Assembly (NCBI GenBank): GCA_025059995.1
Contig: JANXCF010000008.1
Location: 1-64,000, forward strand
Direction: 5' to 3'
DNA from: Leptospiraceae bacterium
GTDB taxonomy: Bacteria > Spirochaetota > Leptospiria > Leptospirales > Leptonemataceae
DNA length: 64,000 nucleotides
How positions within the stretch are numbered: the stretch's first letter is position 1; each line of letters opens with the position of its first letter. The notes beneath the pieces were generated by a model. It saw only the letters and a list, made by a program, of their open reading frames with translations, was not told the origin of the DNA and did no database searches. Shown here piece by piece: positions 46,730 through 57,387 of this stretch. The position numbers and the translations under genes are program-made.

Positions 46730-47479
46730 ATGCAATACTCAGAGTATGAAAAATTAATCCTTGATAAAGAAAGAATCCAAAAGCTAAAAGAACTATCAAA
46801 ACATTTAAACATTCGATTTCGAGATTATCGATTGTATGATCTTGCTTTGACTCATAGTAGTTTAGCTAACGAACCGAATTCTCACAAATTAAACAACCAG
46901 CGTTTAGAATACTTAGGAGATGCTATCATTGGTTTTATAGTAAATGATTATCTTTTTCGTAATTTTCATCTCAATGAAGGTCAGATGGCGAGAATTAAAT
47001 CCATTGCTGTATCAGAAAAATCATTGGCAAGTGCAGCAAGAAAACTCCGCTTAGGACAGTACTTAAAGATGAGCAAAGGAGAAAAAAACAGCGGCGGTGC
47101 AAGGCGTCCATCAAACTTAGCAGATGCTTTCGAAGCAATGGTTGCAGCAATTTACTTGGATCAAGGAATTGAGGCAGCAAAAAAATTTGTTCTATCAATG
47201 CTTGAGGGAAGATTAAAAAAACTCACCAAACCAGGAAAAGCAATCGACCCCAAATCAGCTCTGCAAGAAATCATACAGAAAAAATATCATACACATCCCA
47301 TCTATGAACTCGTCAGCCAAGAAGGACCGGATCACAAACGTGAATTTGTTTTTCGTGTCATCATCAACGGGATTGAAATCGCACGAGGGAGTGGGAGCTC
47401 AAAAAAGAAAGCCGAAAAACAAGCAGCACAAAAAGCTTTAGAAAAAATCAAAAATCAATTCGATGAACTCCTTATATGA
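46730..47479 (+). CDS. rnc: Ribonuclease III
   Basis: A 249-aa protein with the RNase III signature R-L-E-Y-L-G-D-A-I-I-G near residue 61, the second catalytic region D-A-F-E-A-M-V-A-A-I-Y, and a C-terminal double-stranded RNA-binding domain (D-P-K-S-A-L-Q to K-A-E-K-Q-A-A). It processes rRNA and other duplex RNA. The stop codon overlaps the aroB start (ATGA). Confidence 0.95.
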   Translation: MQYSEYEKLILDKERIQKLKELSKHLNIRFRDYRLYDLALTHSSLANEPNSHKLNNQRLEYLGDAIIGFIVNDYLFRNFHLNEGQMARIKSIAVSEKSLASAARKLRLGQYLKMSKGEKNSGGARRPSNLADAFEAMVAAIYLDQGIEAAKKFVLSMLEGRLKKLTKPGKAIDPKSALQEIIQKKYHTHPIYELVSQEGPDHKREFVFRVIINGIEIARGSGSSKKKAEKQAAQKALEKIKNQFDELLI

Positions 47480-48585
47480 ATTATCGAGAATTATGGATAC
47501 CCCTCAAAGAAACTGTTGATAAAAGTTATTATATATACTTGTCTGATAAAATAGAAGAATATTGGCTCCAACAACTCAAAAAAAAACAATACACAAAACA
47601 TGTAATCATCACAGACGAAAATGTTTATCAATGTTATAAAAAAACAATAGAGTTTTTTGAAGATTCTTTAGGGGAAATTCATACCATCATTCGTCCGGCT
47701 GGAGAAGAATACAAACACATCTCGTATTTGCAGGAAGTTTTTGAAGAACTACTTTCAGCTAATGTTGATCGAAAAAGTTGCATCATAGCTTTCGGAGGTG
47801 GAGTGATTGGAGATTTTGCTGGCTTTGTGGCATCGACATATCAACGAGGTATTGATTATTACCAAATCCCCACGACTCTTTTAGCTATGGTGGATTCAAG
47901 TGTTGGTGGGAAAGTCGCCGTCAATCTAAATATTGGAAAGAACATTGTAGGTTCTTTTTATCAACCGCAGGCTGTATTTTGTAATATCGAGTTCTTGAAG
48001 ACCCTCCCTGAGAAAGAATGGATTTGTGGTTTAGCTGAAATGCTGAAGCATTCTCTTTTAGACCCCAATGTATACGAAAATTTCAGGGTCCAAGTAAAGA
48101 ATCAACCTAACTATCGGGAATGGGATAAGGAAAGATGGTTTCAGATGATTTTTGAGTCAATCCAAGTGAAAGCCAGGGTGGTTTCAAAAGACGAAAAAGA
48201 AACGGGTCTTCGTTCCATTTTGAATTTAGGACATACTGTTGGGCATGCCATTGAGTCTTATACCCACTACAAGGCACTAAATCATGGAGAAGCGGTGAGC
48301 CGAGGACTGGTTTTTTCTCTTCTGTTGTCGAACGAAAAATGGGGACTCGGGGATGAAATCATAAACGAAGTTTTTGATTTGATGAAGTTATTGAAACTAC
48401 CTATGGACACGTATAACATTAGTTCCGAAGAGCTGATACCTCACTTGTTCTATGATAAAAAAAATCAAGGAGGCAAAGTAAAAGAAGTATATCTCAAAGA
48501 GATTGGAGAACCCATCTATAACCAAGAGTTATCGTTAGATAATTTTCGAAACACATGGCAAAGGCAAAAGCAACTCTTTGGCTAA
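47476..48585 (+). CDS. aroB: 3-dehydroquinate synthase AroB
   Basis: A 369-aa protein with the NAD site [31 protein letters not shown], and metal-binding residues in [14 protein letters not shown] and N-H-G-E. It catalyses the second step of the shikimate pathway. It overlaps rnc and is followed by aroQ after one base, giving consecutive pathway enzymes. Confidence 0.95.
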   Translation: MNYRELWIPLKETVDKSYYIYLSDKIEEYWLQQLKKKQYTKHVIITDENVYQCYKKTIEFFEDSLGEIHTIIRPAGEEYKHISYLQEVFEELLSANVDRKSCIIAFGGGVIGDFAGFVASTYQRGIDYYQIPTTLLAMVDSSVGGKVAVNLNIGKNIVGSFYQPQAVFCNIEFLKTLPEKEWICGLAEMLKHSLLDPNVYENFRVQVKNQPNYREWDKERWFQMIFESIQVKARVVSKDEKETGLRSILNLGHTVGHAIESYTHYKALNHGEAVSRGLVFSLLLSNEKWGLGDEIINEVFDLMKLLKLPMDTYNISSEELIPHLFYDKKNQGGKVKEVYLKEIGEPIYNQELSLDNFRNTWQRQKQLFG

Positions 48586-48586
48586 T

Positions 48587-49078
48587 ATGAAAGAAATCAA
48601 AATCTTACTCCTAAATGGTCCGAATTTGAATTTATTGGGCTACCGAGAACCTCATATCTACGGAAATACCACACTAAAAGAAATAGAAGAACAACTCGAA
48701 AAGGATGCCTCTTTATGGGGAGCTGCCCTTGATTGTTTTCAATCCAATTATGAAGGTGCTTTGATTGAAAAGATACAAGAATACTACCAAAAACCTTATG
48801 ATGGAATCATCATCAATCCCGGAGGTTTGACTCATACGTCTGTTTCGTTGAGGGATGCTTTGCTTTCTGTGAATGTCCCTTTTGTGGAAATCCATATCAG
48901 CAATGTTTATGCACGAGAACCTTTTCGTCATCATTCTTTTTTGAGTGATAAAGCCCTTTTTGTCATTTCGGGTATGGGAATATTTGGATATCGAGTTGCC
49001 TTGCTGGGTTTGATTCAAAAACTCAAAGGTCTTTCTTGGCAAATGGATTTGGAGTCAAAACAACTCAAAACTCAATGA
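48587..49078 (+). CDS. aroQ: Type II 3-dehydroquinate dehydratase AroQ
   Basis: About 163 aa from ATG 48587. N-G-P-N-L-N-L-L-G with the lid, [19 protein letters not shown], and E-I-H-I-S-N-V are diagnostic of type II dehydroquinase, the next enzyme after AroB. The canonical tyrosine of the lid region is present (G-Y-R-E-P-H-I-Y-G). It overlaps the convergent gene by 14 bp. Confidence 0.95.
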   Translation: MKEIKILLLNGPNLNLLGYREPHIYGNTTLKEIEEQLEKDASLWGAALDCFQSNYEGALIEKIQEYYQKPYDGIIINPGGLTHTSVSLRDALLSVNVPFVEIHISNVYAREPFRHHSFLSDKALFVISGMGIFGYRVALLGLIQKLKGLSWQMDLESKQLKTQ

Positions 49079-49799
49079 CCATACCATCATACAAGGGAAA
49101 GCCAAAACCCGGGGTGTGATGATTGATCTTTTGGATTTCGTGGTAAATTTCATCATACAAATGATTAAAAAACAGTCGCTTGGTTTTGATTTTCGCACGA
49201 TTTTCCATCACTTCTTCTAAGGATATGTGGGATGACTCAGGCTCTTTTCGAAGGAAACTTACTTCCATGATTCCCACATCCACACCATCCATAAGTTTGA
49301 AAACAAATTCATCTAAAACGGAATCCCCAGTGAACGCAAAACTATGATTTTGATCAAAAATCTTATATCCTATACTTTCTTCTTTGTGGTTAATGGGAAA
49401 TGTTTGGATGGTGTAGTTTTGGTATTTCCACGTTTCATTAGGACTGATTTCGATTATCTCCACATCAAATGGAAATTCTTGTTTTTGAAAGAGAATTTCT
49501 ATCAATTGCTGAATTTGAGTTTTTAGATTTTTTGGTCCAACAATCATGAGCTTTTCCGTGCGCTTTAAGACATACTTAAAAAAAATCAACAAAAATGGAA
49601 TCCCACTATAATGATCTCCGTGAAAGTGGGTAATCAAAATTACATCTAAGCTTGACAAATCTACTTTATACTGATTGGCTTTGAGTAGCACAGTAGCTCC
49701 GCAGTCAATCATGATTTTCGAATCCAGTAGAAACCCACTATGACCTCGACCATCGAGATTATAGGCATTTCCAGAACCCAATACGATTAGATTTTTCAT
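49065..49799 (-). CDS. Metallo-beta-lactamase-fold hydrolase (RNase Z-like)
   Basis: A 244-aa protein with V-L-G-S-G-N-A-Y at the start, the zinc motif [10 protein letters not shown], a later F-A-F-T-G-D-S aspartate, and F-F-N-H-L-Y near the end. This is the RNase Z / CpdA-like subset of MBL enzymes, but it is shorter than RNase Z and lacks a clear exosite. It could act on tRNA ends, cyclic nucleotides or another phosphodiester. It overlaps panB by 4 bp. Confidence 0.8.
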   Translation of the reverse strand: MKNLIVLGSGNAYNLDGRGHSGFLLDSKIMIDCGATVLLKANQYKVDLSSLDVILITHFHGDHYSGIPFLLIFFKYVLKRTEKLMIVGPKNLKTQIQQLIEILFQKQEFPFDVEIIEISPNETWKYQNYTIQTFPINHKEESIGYKIFDQNHSFAFTGDSVLDEFVFKLMDGVDVGIMEVSFLRKEPESSHISLEEVMENRAKIKTKRLFFNHLYDEIYHEIQKINHHTPGFGFPLYDGMVIEF

Positions 49800-50587
49800 C
49801 TTGATGGTGGGAATTTTCGTGATTTTACTTCATGGTCAAATTGAATCAAAGATTGGATTCCCATTTCAGCAAAGTTTGCATATCTTTTCGCATGTTTGGG
49901 AGTAAAGTCTGGATCCATTCCAAGAAGATCATGTATCACTAAAACCTGTCCGTCAGTTTGATTTCCTGAACCAATCCCAATTGTGGGAATTTCCAAAAGC
50001 TGCGTGATTTCTTTGGCTACTTCTTCTTCTGTCAGCTCAAGCACAATAGAAAAACAACCCACTTCTTCTAAAGCCTTTGCTTGTTGGATGAGTTTTTCTT
50101 TTTGTTTGTCATCTCTTCCTTGTATTTTATAACCACCAAAGTTCAAATAGCTTTGAGGTGTGAGTCCTATATGCCCCATCACAGGCAAGCCTGATTGGAC
50201 CAGTTTTTTTATGAGTTTTAAGGTGCTTTTATCTGCTCCTTCGAATTTAAGGGCTTGGCATTGTGTTTCTTTTATCACTTTGAAAGAATTTCGAAGCCCC
50301 TCTTGTATGCTTGTTTGATAACTTCCCAGGGGCATATCGGCAATTAGAAATTTTTCTGGAGCTCCTCTTCGAACCAACTTTGTGTGATATATGATTTCTT
50401 CTAAACGAACAGGCAATGTTGAGGAGTTTCCTTGAACTACCATTCCTAAAGAATCCCCAACCAAGACGGCATCGATAGGAGTTCTGCTAATCCACTTTGC
50501 CATTGTAAAGTCATAACACGTAACCACACTAATCAGTTCTTTTTCTTTTTTTTTTCGGATCCAATCAGAAGGATATTTCAGATTCAT
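49796..50587 (-). CDS. panB: 3-methyl-2-oxobutanoate hydroxymethyltransferase PanB
   Basis: A 263-aa protein with V-L-V-G-D-S-L-G-M-V-V-Q-G, A-D-M-P-L-G-S-Y, G-H-I-G-L-T-P-Q-S and G-I-G-S-G metal- and substrate-binding stretches. It makes ketopantoate for CoA synthesis. It overlaps the MBL-fold gene, which is probably co-transcribed. Confidence 0.95.
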   Translation of the reverse strand: MNLKYPSDWIRKKKEKELISVVTCYDFTMAKWISRTPIDAVLVGDSLGMVVQGNSSTLPVRLEEIIYHTKLVRRGAPEKFLIADMPLGSYQTSIQEGLRNSFKVIKETQCQALKFEGADKSTLKLIKKLVQSGLPVMGHIGLTPQSYLNFGGYKIQGRDDKQKEKLIQQAKALEEVGCFSIVLELTEEEVAKEITQLLEIPTIGIGSGNQTDGQVLVIHDLLGMDPDFTPKHAKRYANFAEMGIQSLIQFDHEVKSRKFPPSR

Positions 50588-50629
50588 AAAGTTTACCTTT
50601 AAGTGAGAATAAACCCAAGAAAGTTTTCT

Positions 50630-51514
50630 TTAATCACAATGACGACAAGAGATTGCATTCGATTCTTTTTCGAATTGTATAGTGGCATGATCTATATCAA
50701 AGTGTTTTTCTAAATCGTTGCGAATTCTTTCTAAGAGTTCTTCGTTATCATCATGATAGGTTCTTACAATATGAGCAGTAAGGGCAACTTCGGTTGTGCT
50801 TATTGCCCATACATGTAAATCATGAACATTTTGAACGCCAGGTAATGTTTTTAAGTATTGATGGATTTCATGTAAATCTACTTTTTGGGGAACGGCATCA
50901 ATCATCAAATTCAAAGACTCATAGAAAATCTTCCAAGTGCCCCATAATATCACCAAAGCAATCAAAAAGCTCATTAAAGGGTCTATCCAAAAAAACTGGG
51001 TATATCCGATGATTATCGCAGAAATAATTACACTGATTGTGATCAGACCGTCTGTTAACATATGAATGAAAGCACTTCTAAAATTTAAATCTTCTTTTTC
51101 TCTGCGGTAAAATAGAAATGCTGTTCCAAAGTTCACTATTACTCCCACGATCGCCACTTTTAACATTCCTTGAATATCAAGATTATCGATAGGGCGATAC
51201 AATTTTTGCAAAGACTCAGTCATGATTCCTCCTACTGCTATAAAAAGAATCACCGAATTGATAAGAGCTGCCATGATGCTTGCTTTTTTTAAACCATATG
51301 TTCTTCGAAAATTTGGCTTTTGAGTGGAGAGAAAATACCCAAGCCATGCTATTCCTAAACTCAAGACATCACTCAAATTATGAACGGCATCAGATATTAA
51401 TGAAAGTGAATGAAAATATAATCCGAAAGAAAACTCAATCGCCACATAGGTGGCGTTGAGGGAAATACCTATGATAAAAATTTTGTTTGTATTTTTTTTT
51501 ATAAAGTGATGCAC
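50630..51514 (-). CDS. Cation diffusion facilitator (zinc/cation efflux)
   Basis: A 294-aa CDF protein with six membrane helices; the metal site residues are D-A-V-H-N-L-S-D (H-x3-D) in helix 2 and D-G-L in helix 5. The C-terminal domain has H-D-L-H-V-W, and the tail ends C-R-H-C-D. It exports Zn or related ions in exchange for protons. Confidence 0.9.
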   Translation of the reverse strand: MHHFIKKNTNKIFIIGISLNATYVAIEFSFGLYFHSLSLISDAVHNLSDVLSLGIAWLGYFLSTQKPNFRRTYGLKKASIMAALINSVILFIAVGGIMTESLQKLYRPIDNLDIQGMLKVAIVGVIVNFGTAFLFYRREKEDLNFRSAFIHMLTDGLITISVIISAIIIGYTQFFWIDPLMSFLIALVILWGTWKIFYESLNLMIDAVPQKVDLHEIHQYLKTLPGVQNVHDLHVWAISTTEVALTAHIVRTYHDDNEELLERIRNDLEKHFDIDHATIQFEKESNAISCRHCD

Positions 51515-51548
51515 ATTCTCAGAGAAAACTTACATAGCCTAAAAACAA

Positions 51549-53909
51549 CTAATTTTTTTGATGCAAACGATAATAAACTTCATCTTTCAATAATTTATAG
51601 ATTTCTTCAAAAAAGAATTCACCATCGTGCTCAATTTGACTTTTGACCATAATAAAGTCACTGATATAGACATCTCCTAAGTCTTTTAAAATTTCTTCTT
51701 GTTCGGGAGTCAAATTAGGATTTGTCAATTGTTCCTTAAAGAAATCTAAAAAAACTTGGGGTATCATTTGTTTTTTTATGCTAAAGAATTCTACTTTCAT
51801 ATGAAATCTTCTTTTTATTTTTACAAACAATTTATCGATGTGATTGGTAGTAGCTATCAATATCCCTTTATACTGATCTATGGCTTGAAGGAACTGATTA
51901 ATAATTGTGCTATGGATGTCATTTTCGTACTTATTTCCTGAAAAGAAAGTATCTATTTCATCTATGATTAAGACGGTATTTCCCAGTGAAGCTTGCTTGA
52001 AGTAATAATGAATCAATTTTTCTGTGACTCCAAAGAAAGGATTTAGAATATTTTGGGGAGTAATTTCGATGACTTTATAGTTCAATACGTTTGCTATGTA
52101 TTTTGCCAACTCAGTTTTTCCTGAACCTGGAGGTCCGTAGAACAAAATATTAAAACTCTTAGTTTTATTTACGTTGCTTCTTGCAAAATTCTTGATTCTA
52201 TCCAAGATTTGATTTACGGGAGGTGAGGTATTAACGTATCCAATATTATAGTTTTGATGCAATCTTTTTGAGGCTGACGGAAAATTCTTATTGTAAACGA
52301 ATTCATAATTACTATCAAAAATTTCCCTGGCAGTTTGTATGATTTCTTGTTTCGAAATATCAGGATTTATCGAGATAATATTTCGGACCTGTCTCAGAGC
52401 TGTTTCAATCATTCCAACTGGAATAGTTGTATCCGTAAAATATTCCCTCAAATCATGAAAACTTATTCGTTCATCAAGGTTTAATTTCTTCAAGATTTGT
52501 TCGACGATATATTCTCGAGTTTCCCCATTGAAAACGCTAAAATGAACGGAATAGTCAAATCTTCTTTTTACGGATTCATCCATTAAATCCGTATAGTTTG
52601 CTATCCAAATGATTTTGTATTCACTCTTATCCAAAAAGTCATTTAGCCAGCTTTTTTGAATATTATGATTTCTTCTTGAGGAAAGGAATACATCAAAAAT
52701 AGAAAAATGGGTATTTAGAAACTCATCCGCTTCATCCATTATTACTATTCCATCATTGTCTTTAGCATAATTGCAAGCCATGATTAAATTGATGACTCGA
52801 TTTCCAGAAGTATCATCCCGAATCTTTTTTGATGAAAGATAACCAGAAAAATAAGAACTCCTATTAGAAACATAGACAATTTTTTTATTTAAGTTTTTTA
52901 TGATACTCTTGGCTAAAGAAGTTTTTCCTGTTCCAGCTTTTCCATAAAAGATGATGTTTGCTTTTCCTTCTGATTTTAGCATATTTTCTATAATTTTTAT
53001 TTTGTCTTTGTAGAAGCTGAATAAGTTTATATCCAAGATTTCTTCTTTCTGAACTGGATCTGTGGGATCAATCACTGAAAAAAATCGATCAGTAAAATCT
53101 AAGCTATCTAAATCTTCTAAAAAATCATAAATTTCATCATTCAAATTGATTTCATCTCTATCGATTTCAATTATATCATAAAAGAGTAATTTTCCTTTCT
53201 TTTGCAAAGTTAACTTGATCTTGCTCTCTACGATACCTAACAATGTGCTGATAGCTTTTATAATACCAATATTCTCTATACCATCAACAAGCATTTTGAA
53301 AAGATTGTTTATCACGCTGTTTGACATTAGATAGTAAGTAAAAATCAAGATTTCTTTCTCTACTTCATCTAAATTCAAAAACTTGGATATATCATCTATC
53401 TTTTTCTGAAGCCTTAGTTCTTCTTCTGATAGGGTCTTTTGAGAATCAATAGATTTTTGAATGAAAAATAAGAAAATCTGGATAAATTTTTTCTGATGAT
53501 TATAGGACAATTCAGAAACAAAATCTTCAACTTTTTTATAATCAGTTCTATAATCTTTAAAGTTTTTAAGGATTTCTTCCTCGTCGTCATACCTTCCACT
53601 CATATATCTTCTTCTAAAAGAATTCACGTAGCTTTCTTTATCATCTTTTTCTTTTTTTTCCTCTTTTTGAAAGCTTTTCAGAAATTTTTGAATTTCTTTG
53701 TTGAATTCTTTTTGAATACTTATATCAAAGCCTTCGTAGACATTGACAAGAATCCCATAATCATCTAACAGTCTTGAGTCTGCAATTTTCGCCGCATTCT
53801 GAATATAAACTCGAATTGCGTTTTGAATATATGCTAATTCCCTTTTGCTAAACATTTTATCTACTTTTATTTTTCTGCTACTTCTAAAGTAGTGAAGTCT
53901 TTTTCCCAT
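51549..53909 (-). CDS. Tandem-AAA ATPase with a large helical N-terminal domain
   Basis: A 786-aa protein. Residues 1-310 are charged and helical, with no recognised domain. AAA domain 1 has Walker A G-K-A-G-T-G-K-T-S (near 321), Walker B I-V-I-M-D-E-A-D-E-F and an R-R-F finger. AAA domain 2 has G-P-P-G-S-G-K-T-E (near 592), V-L-I-I-D-E-I-D-T-F-F and R-R-F. Both look active. The family is COG0464-like; the role could be remodelling of a protein complex. A start at ATG 53855 is also possible: TATAAT lies just before 53909, and a palindrome CTACTT-CTA-AAGTAG covers 53878-53892. No neighbour suggests a partner. Confidence 0.75.
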   Translation of the reverse strand: MGKRLHYFRSSRKIKVDKMFSKRELAYIQNAIRVYIQNAAKIADSRLLDDYGILVNVYEGFDISIQKEFNKEIQKFLKSFQKEEKKEKDDKESYVNSFRRRYMSGRYDDEEEILKNFKDYRTDYKKVEDFVSELSYNHQKKFIQIFLFFIQKSIDSQKTLSEEELRLQKKIDDISKFLNLDEVEKEILIFTYYLMSNSVINNLFKMLVDGIENIGIIKAISTLLGIVESKIKLTLQKKGKLLFYDIIEIDRDEINLNDEIYDFLEDLDSLDFTDRFFSVIDPTDPVQKEEILDINLFSFYKDKIKIIENMLKSEGKANIIFYGKAGTGKTSLAKSIIKNLNKKIVYVSNRSSYFSGYLSSKKIRDDTSGNRVINLIMACNYAKDNDGIVIMDEADEFLNTHFSIFDVFLSSRRNHNIQKSWLNDFLDKSEYKIIWIANYTDLMDESVKRRFDYSVHFSVFNGETREYIVEQILKKLNLDERISFHDLREYFTDTTIPVGMIETALRQVRNIISINPDISKQEIIQTAREIFDSNYEFVYNKNFPSASKRLHQNYNIGYVNTSPPVNQILDRIKNFARSNVNKTKSFNILFYGPPGSGKTELAKYIANVLNYKVIEITPQNILNPFFGVTEKLIHYYFKQASLGNTVLIIDEIDTFFSGNKYENDIHSTIINQFLQAIDQYKGILIATTNHIDKLFVKIKRRFHMKVEFFSIKKQMIPQVFLDFFKEQLTNPNLTPEQEEILKDLGDVYISDFIMVKSQIEHDGEFFFEEIYKLLKDEVYYRLHQKN

Positions 53910-54115
53910 ACTATTATATTAGCTAAAAAAAAGCTTATTTTGTTTCAATTCTTTTTATTTTTTTTGTATTCTCAATAATTTTTTTTAAGTTAAATAGCAA
54001 GAAATTCATGCATAAACCATCATGAAAAGTAACGATTAAAATTCAGAATTTTGTTTGAATGAATAAGATAAATTTAAAATTTACTTTTTACGTTTTTAAG
54101 AAAAAGTGTGTTATT

Positions 54116-54511
54116 ATGAGTAATATTCCACAGAACCTGAAATACAGTAAACAACATGAGTGGATTTTGGTAGATGGTCAATACGCTTTGCTTGGTATCA
54201 CCGATTTTGCACAGAAATCCTTAGGTGATATCGTGTTTTTAGAACTCTTAAATGTTGGTGATAAAGTTCAAGCTGGTGAATCATGCGGAACAATAGAATC
54301 AGTAAAAGCCGCCGAAGAACTATACTCCCCTGTAAGTGGCACAATAGCCGAACGAAACGAAGAAGTGCTTAAATCACCAGAAAAAATCAATCAGGACCCC
54401 TACAAAAACTGGATTTTGAAAATCAAGGACTTTGACCCTAACGAAGTTGAAGGATTGCTTTCTGCCTCAGAATATCAAAAATACCTCGAGTCTTTAGAAC
54501 AAGAGGGTTAA
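54116..54511 (+). CDS. gcvH: Glycine cleavage system H protein
   Basis: 131 aa from ATG 54116. Lipoyl domain with the lipoyl-lysine in E-S-V-K-A-A-E-E and the surroundings G-I-T-D-F-A-Q-K-S-L-G-D. It shuttles the methylamine group between P and T proteins. It is followed after one base by gcvPA. Confidence 0.95.
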   Translation: MSNIPQNLKYSKQHEWILVDGQYALLGITDFAQKSLGDIVFLELLNVGDKVQAGESCGTIESVKAAEELYSPVSGTIAERNEEVLKSPEKINQDPYKNWILKIKDFDPNEVEGLLSASEYQKYLESLEQEG

Positions 54512-54512
54512 A

Positions 54513-55859
54513 ATGAAATACTTACCCATCTCAGAAACCCAAGTAAATGACATCCTACAAAAACTAAACAAAACCTCCATAGAAGACTTTTTCTCTCATA
54601 TTCCCAAAGAATATACAAAATCGACTTCTTCTTTTCTTGACGAGCCAAAATCTGAATCTGAAATCCGCCGCTATATCACAGAAACAATCCAAAAACATAA
54701 TTTAGTGATTTATCCACATCAGAACTTTATGGGTGGGAATGGACATGCCCACGAAATCCCCGCTATTATCGATACTCTAACATCTCGAGGAGAATTTCTT
54801 ACTGCTTATACTCCGTATCAACCCGAAGTAAGCCAGGGTTCACTACAAGCCATGTTTGAGTATCAAACCATGATGGCAGAACTCATGGGGGTTGATGTTT
54901 CTAATGCTTCTCTTTATGACGGTTCTACATCGGTGATCGAAGCCATCTTGATGGCATGTAGAATCAAAAAAAAATATAAGGTTCTTGTTTCTTCGTTATT
55001 TCACAAAGAGTATTTAGAAACGATTGAAACCTATTCTCAGCTCGGACCCTTTGAATACGAACTCATACCCCAAAACGAAGAGGGAAAAATCAACGTAAAT
55101 GACCTAAAGAGCAAATTAGAAAAACAAAAACAAGAGATTTCTGCCGTCGTGATTCAATCCCCAAACTCCTACGGAATCATAGAAGACTTGGAACTGATTC
55201 AAAACATAGTCTATAATCATGACGTTCTGTTGATAGTTGCTGTTTTAGAAGCCATCAGCTTGGGGTTGCTCCAACCTCCGGGTAAATACGCCGACATCGT
55301 TTGTGGTGAAGCTCAATCTTTTGGAATTCCTTTGAATTTCGGTGGTCCTTGGTTGGGTTTCATTGGAACGAGAAATGAGTTTTTACGTAATCTTCCAGGA
55401 AGACTGATTGGCATGGGAACGGACGTGAACGGAAAACGAGCATTTGCCGTTACCCTTTCCACACGTGAACAGCACATTAAACGAGAAAAAGCCACATCAA
55501 ACATCTGCACCAATCAAGCCCTTATGGCACTACGAGCTACCATTTACCTGAGTTTAGTGGGGAAAAGAGGTCTCCAAGAAATCGCTTTACGATGTGCCAA
55601 ACTCACCCAATATGCAAAACAACTTTTGACATATCAGCAAGAAATAAAATTAGTTTATCCGAAATCCCCCGTATTCAACGAAATCTATATAAAAACTCCC
55701 ATCCCAGCAGGGAAAGTTTTTGAAAGGGTGCTTGAGTCTCAAAACATTGCTGCTGGAACCATTGTTGACGAAAATCACCTTTTGGTCTCCTTCAATGAGA
55801 CCATGAAACCTTCAGACATCGAAAAATGGAAAAATACTTTAATTGCTGCTTGCAAATAA
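54513..55859 (+). CDS. gcvPA: Glycine dehydrogenase subunit 1 (GcvPA)
   Basis: A 448-aa protein corresponding to the N-terminal half of P protein: M-G-G-N-G-H-A-H, Y-T-P-Y-Q-P-E-V-S-Q-G, and G-E-A-Q-S-F-G-I-P. A split PA/PB pair replaces the single-chain P protein. RBS AGAGGG overlaps the gcvH stop. Confidence 0.95.
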   Translation: MKYLPISETQVNDILQKLNKTSIEDFFSHIPKEYTKSTSSFLDEPKSESEIRRYITETIQKHNLVIYPHQNFMGGNGHAHEIPAIIDTLTSRGEFLTAYTPYQPEVSQGSLQAMFEYQTMMAELMGVDVSNASLYDGSTSVIEAILMACRIKKKYKVLVSSLFHKEYLETIETYSQLGPFEYELIPQNEEGKINVNDLKSKLEKQKQEISAVVIQSPNSYGIIEDLELIQNIVYNHDVLLIVAVLEAISLGLLQPPGKYADIVCGEAQSFGIPLNFGGPWLGFIGTRNEFLRNLPGRLIGMGTDVNGKRAFAVTLSTREQHIKREKATSNICTNQALMALRATIYLSLVGKRGLQEIALRCAKLTQYAKQLLTYQQEIKLVYPKSPVFNEIYIKTPIPAGKVFERVLESQNIAAGTIVDENHLLVSFNETMKPSDIEKWKNTLIAACK

Positions 55860-55869
55860 GAGGTTTTTT

Positions 55870-57363
55870 ATGAATCAAATCATTTCCATACCTTTCAAAC
55901 AAGCACGAGTAGCTCAAACCTTCGAAGAACCATTGATATTTGAATTATCCTATTCCGGAAAGATTGGTTTTACTATTGACAACCGAGATTTAGAGTCTAT
56001 TGAACTCGAGATTCCAAAAAAATATTTACGAGATGAACTTAATTTGCCAGAGGTATCTGAGCCTGAGGTTCTGCGACACTATACCCGCTTATCTACTTGG
56101 AATTATGGGATTGATTTGAATTTTTACCCTCTCGGCTCCTGCACAATGAAATATAATCCACGCATTAACGAAGAAATTGCTAACAAAGAATATTTTCTAC
56201 ATCTACACCCATCATTAGATGAAAAATACATTCAACCACTTCTGAAGCTAATCTACGAACTTCAAAACTACATTAAAACCCTTACAGATATGGATGATGT
56301 TTCTTTACAACCTGCGGCGGGAGCCCATGGAGAATTGGCTGGAATCTTCTTAATACGAGCCTATCATAAGTCAAAAAACAATAACCATAAAAATCTGGTT
56401 CTAATACCCGATAGTGCTCATGGAACGAACCCAGCCACTTGCACGTTTGCAGGCTTTGAAGTGAAAGAACTGAAATCCACAAAAGAAGGAACCATAGACA
56501 TTCAGCAATTAAAAAGTGTGATGAATGAAAATGTCGCTGCTTTAATGATAACCAATCCTAACACGTTAGGGATTTTTGAAACGAATATTCGAGAAGTATC
56601 AGATATTCTACATGAACATGATGCTTTACTTTATATGGATGGTGCTAACTATAATGCTATTATTGGGAAAGTTTCTTTTTCTCAGATGGGAATTGATGTA
56701 GCTCATTTGAATTTGCACAAAACCTTTAGCACTCCTCATGGTGGGGGAGGACCGGGAGCTGGCGCAATTGTAGTAAGTTCAAGGTTAAAGGACTTTTTGC
56801 CTGGACCAGTTGTTCGATATGATTCTCAAAAAGATTACTACTACTTTGATTTTCCCGAAAAGTCCATTGGAAGATTGAAAGCAGGGATTGGTCATACAAG
56901 CATGATGATCCGTGCGTTGGTTTACATTTTGAGTTGGGGCAATCAAATCCATAAGATTGCGGAGCATTCTGTTTTGAATGCAAACCTGATTCGCTCAGAA
57001 TTAGAATCCCATCTCAAGTTGGCTTCTCCCAATCCCACTATGCATGAAGTTGTATTTTCTCATCATACTTTGAAGAAACATGGATATGAAACCGTCCATT
57101 TAGCAAAAACCTTGATTGATTATGGCTTTCATCCTCCTACTGTTTACTTCCCTCTGATTGTGCCGGGTGCTATCATGATTGAACCCACTGAAACCGAAAG
57201 CCCCGAGACCATCTTGAAATTCACACAAGCGGTAAAAGACATCTTGCGTCGGATGGAAAATCAGGATCAAGAAATTTTCAAAAGTCCTCTTACTTCGTTC
57301 GTAAACCGCGTTGACGAAGTAGGGATTGCAAAAAATTTGATATTAAAATACTTTACAAAATAA
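55870..57363 (+). CDS. gcvPB: Glycine dehydrogenase subunit 2 (GcvPB)
   Basis: About 497 aa from ATG 55870. PLP-binding lysine lies in L-N-L-H-K-T-F-S-T-P-H, followed by G-G-G-G-P-G. Y-P-L-G-S-C-T-M-K-Y-N-P lies near the start. It pairs with GcvPA to decarboxylate glycine. A gcvT gene is not in this window. Confidence 0.95.
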   Translation: MNQIISIPFKQARVAQTFEEPLIFELSYSGKIGFTIDNRDLESIELEIPKKYLRDELNLPEVSEPEVLRHYTRLSTWNYGIDLNFYPLGSCTMKYNPRINEEIANKEYFLHLHPSLDEKYIQPLLKLIYELQNYIKTLTDMDDVSLQPAAGAHGELAGIFLIRAYHKSKNNNHKNLVLIPDSAHGTNPATCTFAGFEVKELKSTKEGTIDIQQLKSVMNENVAALMITNPNTLGIFETNIREVSDILHEHDALLYMDGANYNAIIGKVSFSQMGIDVAHLNLHKTFSTPHGGGGPGAGAIVVSSRLKDFLPGPVVRYDSQKDYYYFDFPEKSIGRLKAGIGHTSMMIRALVYILSWGNQIHKIAEHSVLNANLIRSELESHLKLASPNPTMHEVVFSHHTLKKHGYETVHLAKTLIDYGFHPPTVYFPLIVPGAIMIEPTETESPETILKFTQAVKDILRRMENQDQEIFKSPLTSFVNRVDEVGIAKNLILKYFTK

Positions 57364-57387
57364 AAAAATTTGATTACATAGAAACAT

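Noticed and set aside
53910-54115. Glycine riboswitch before gcvH
   Set aside because: The leader is A/T-rich with none of the conserved G/C-rich paired blocks of that riboswitch.
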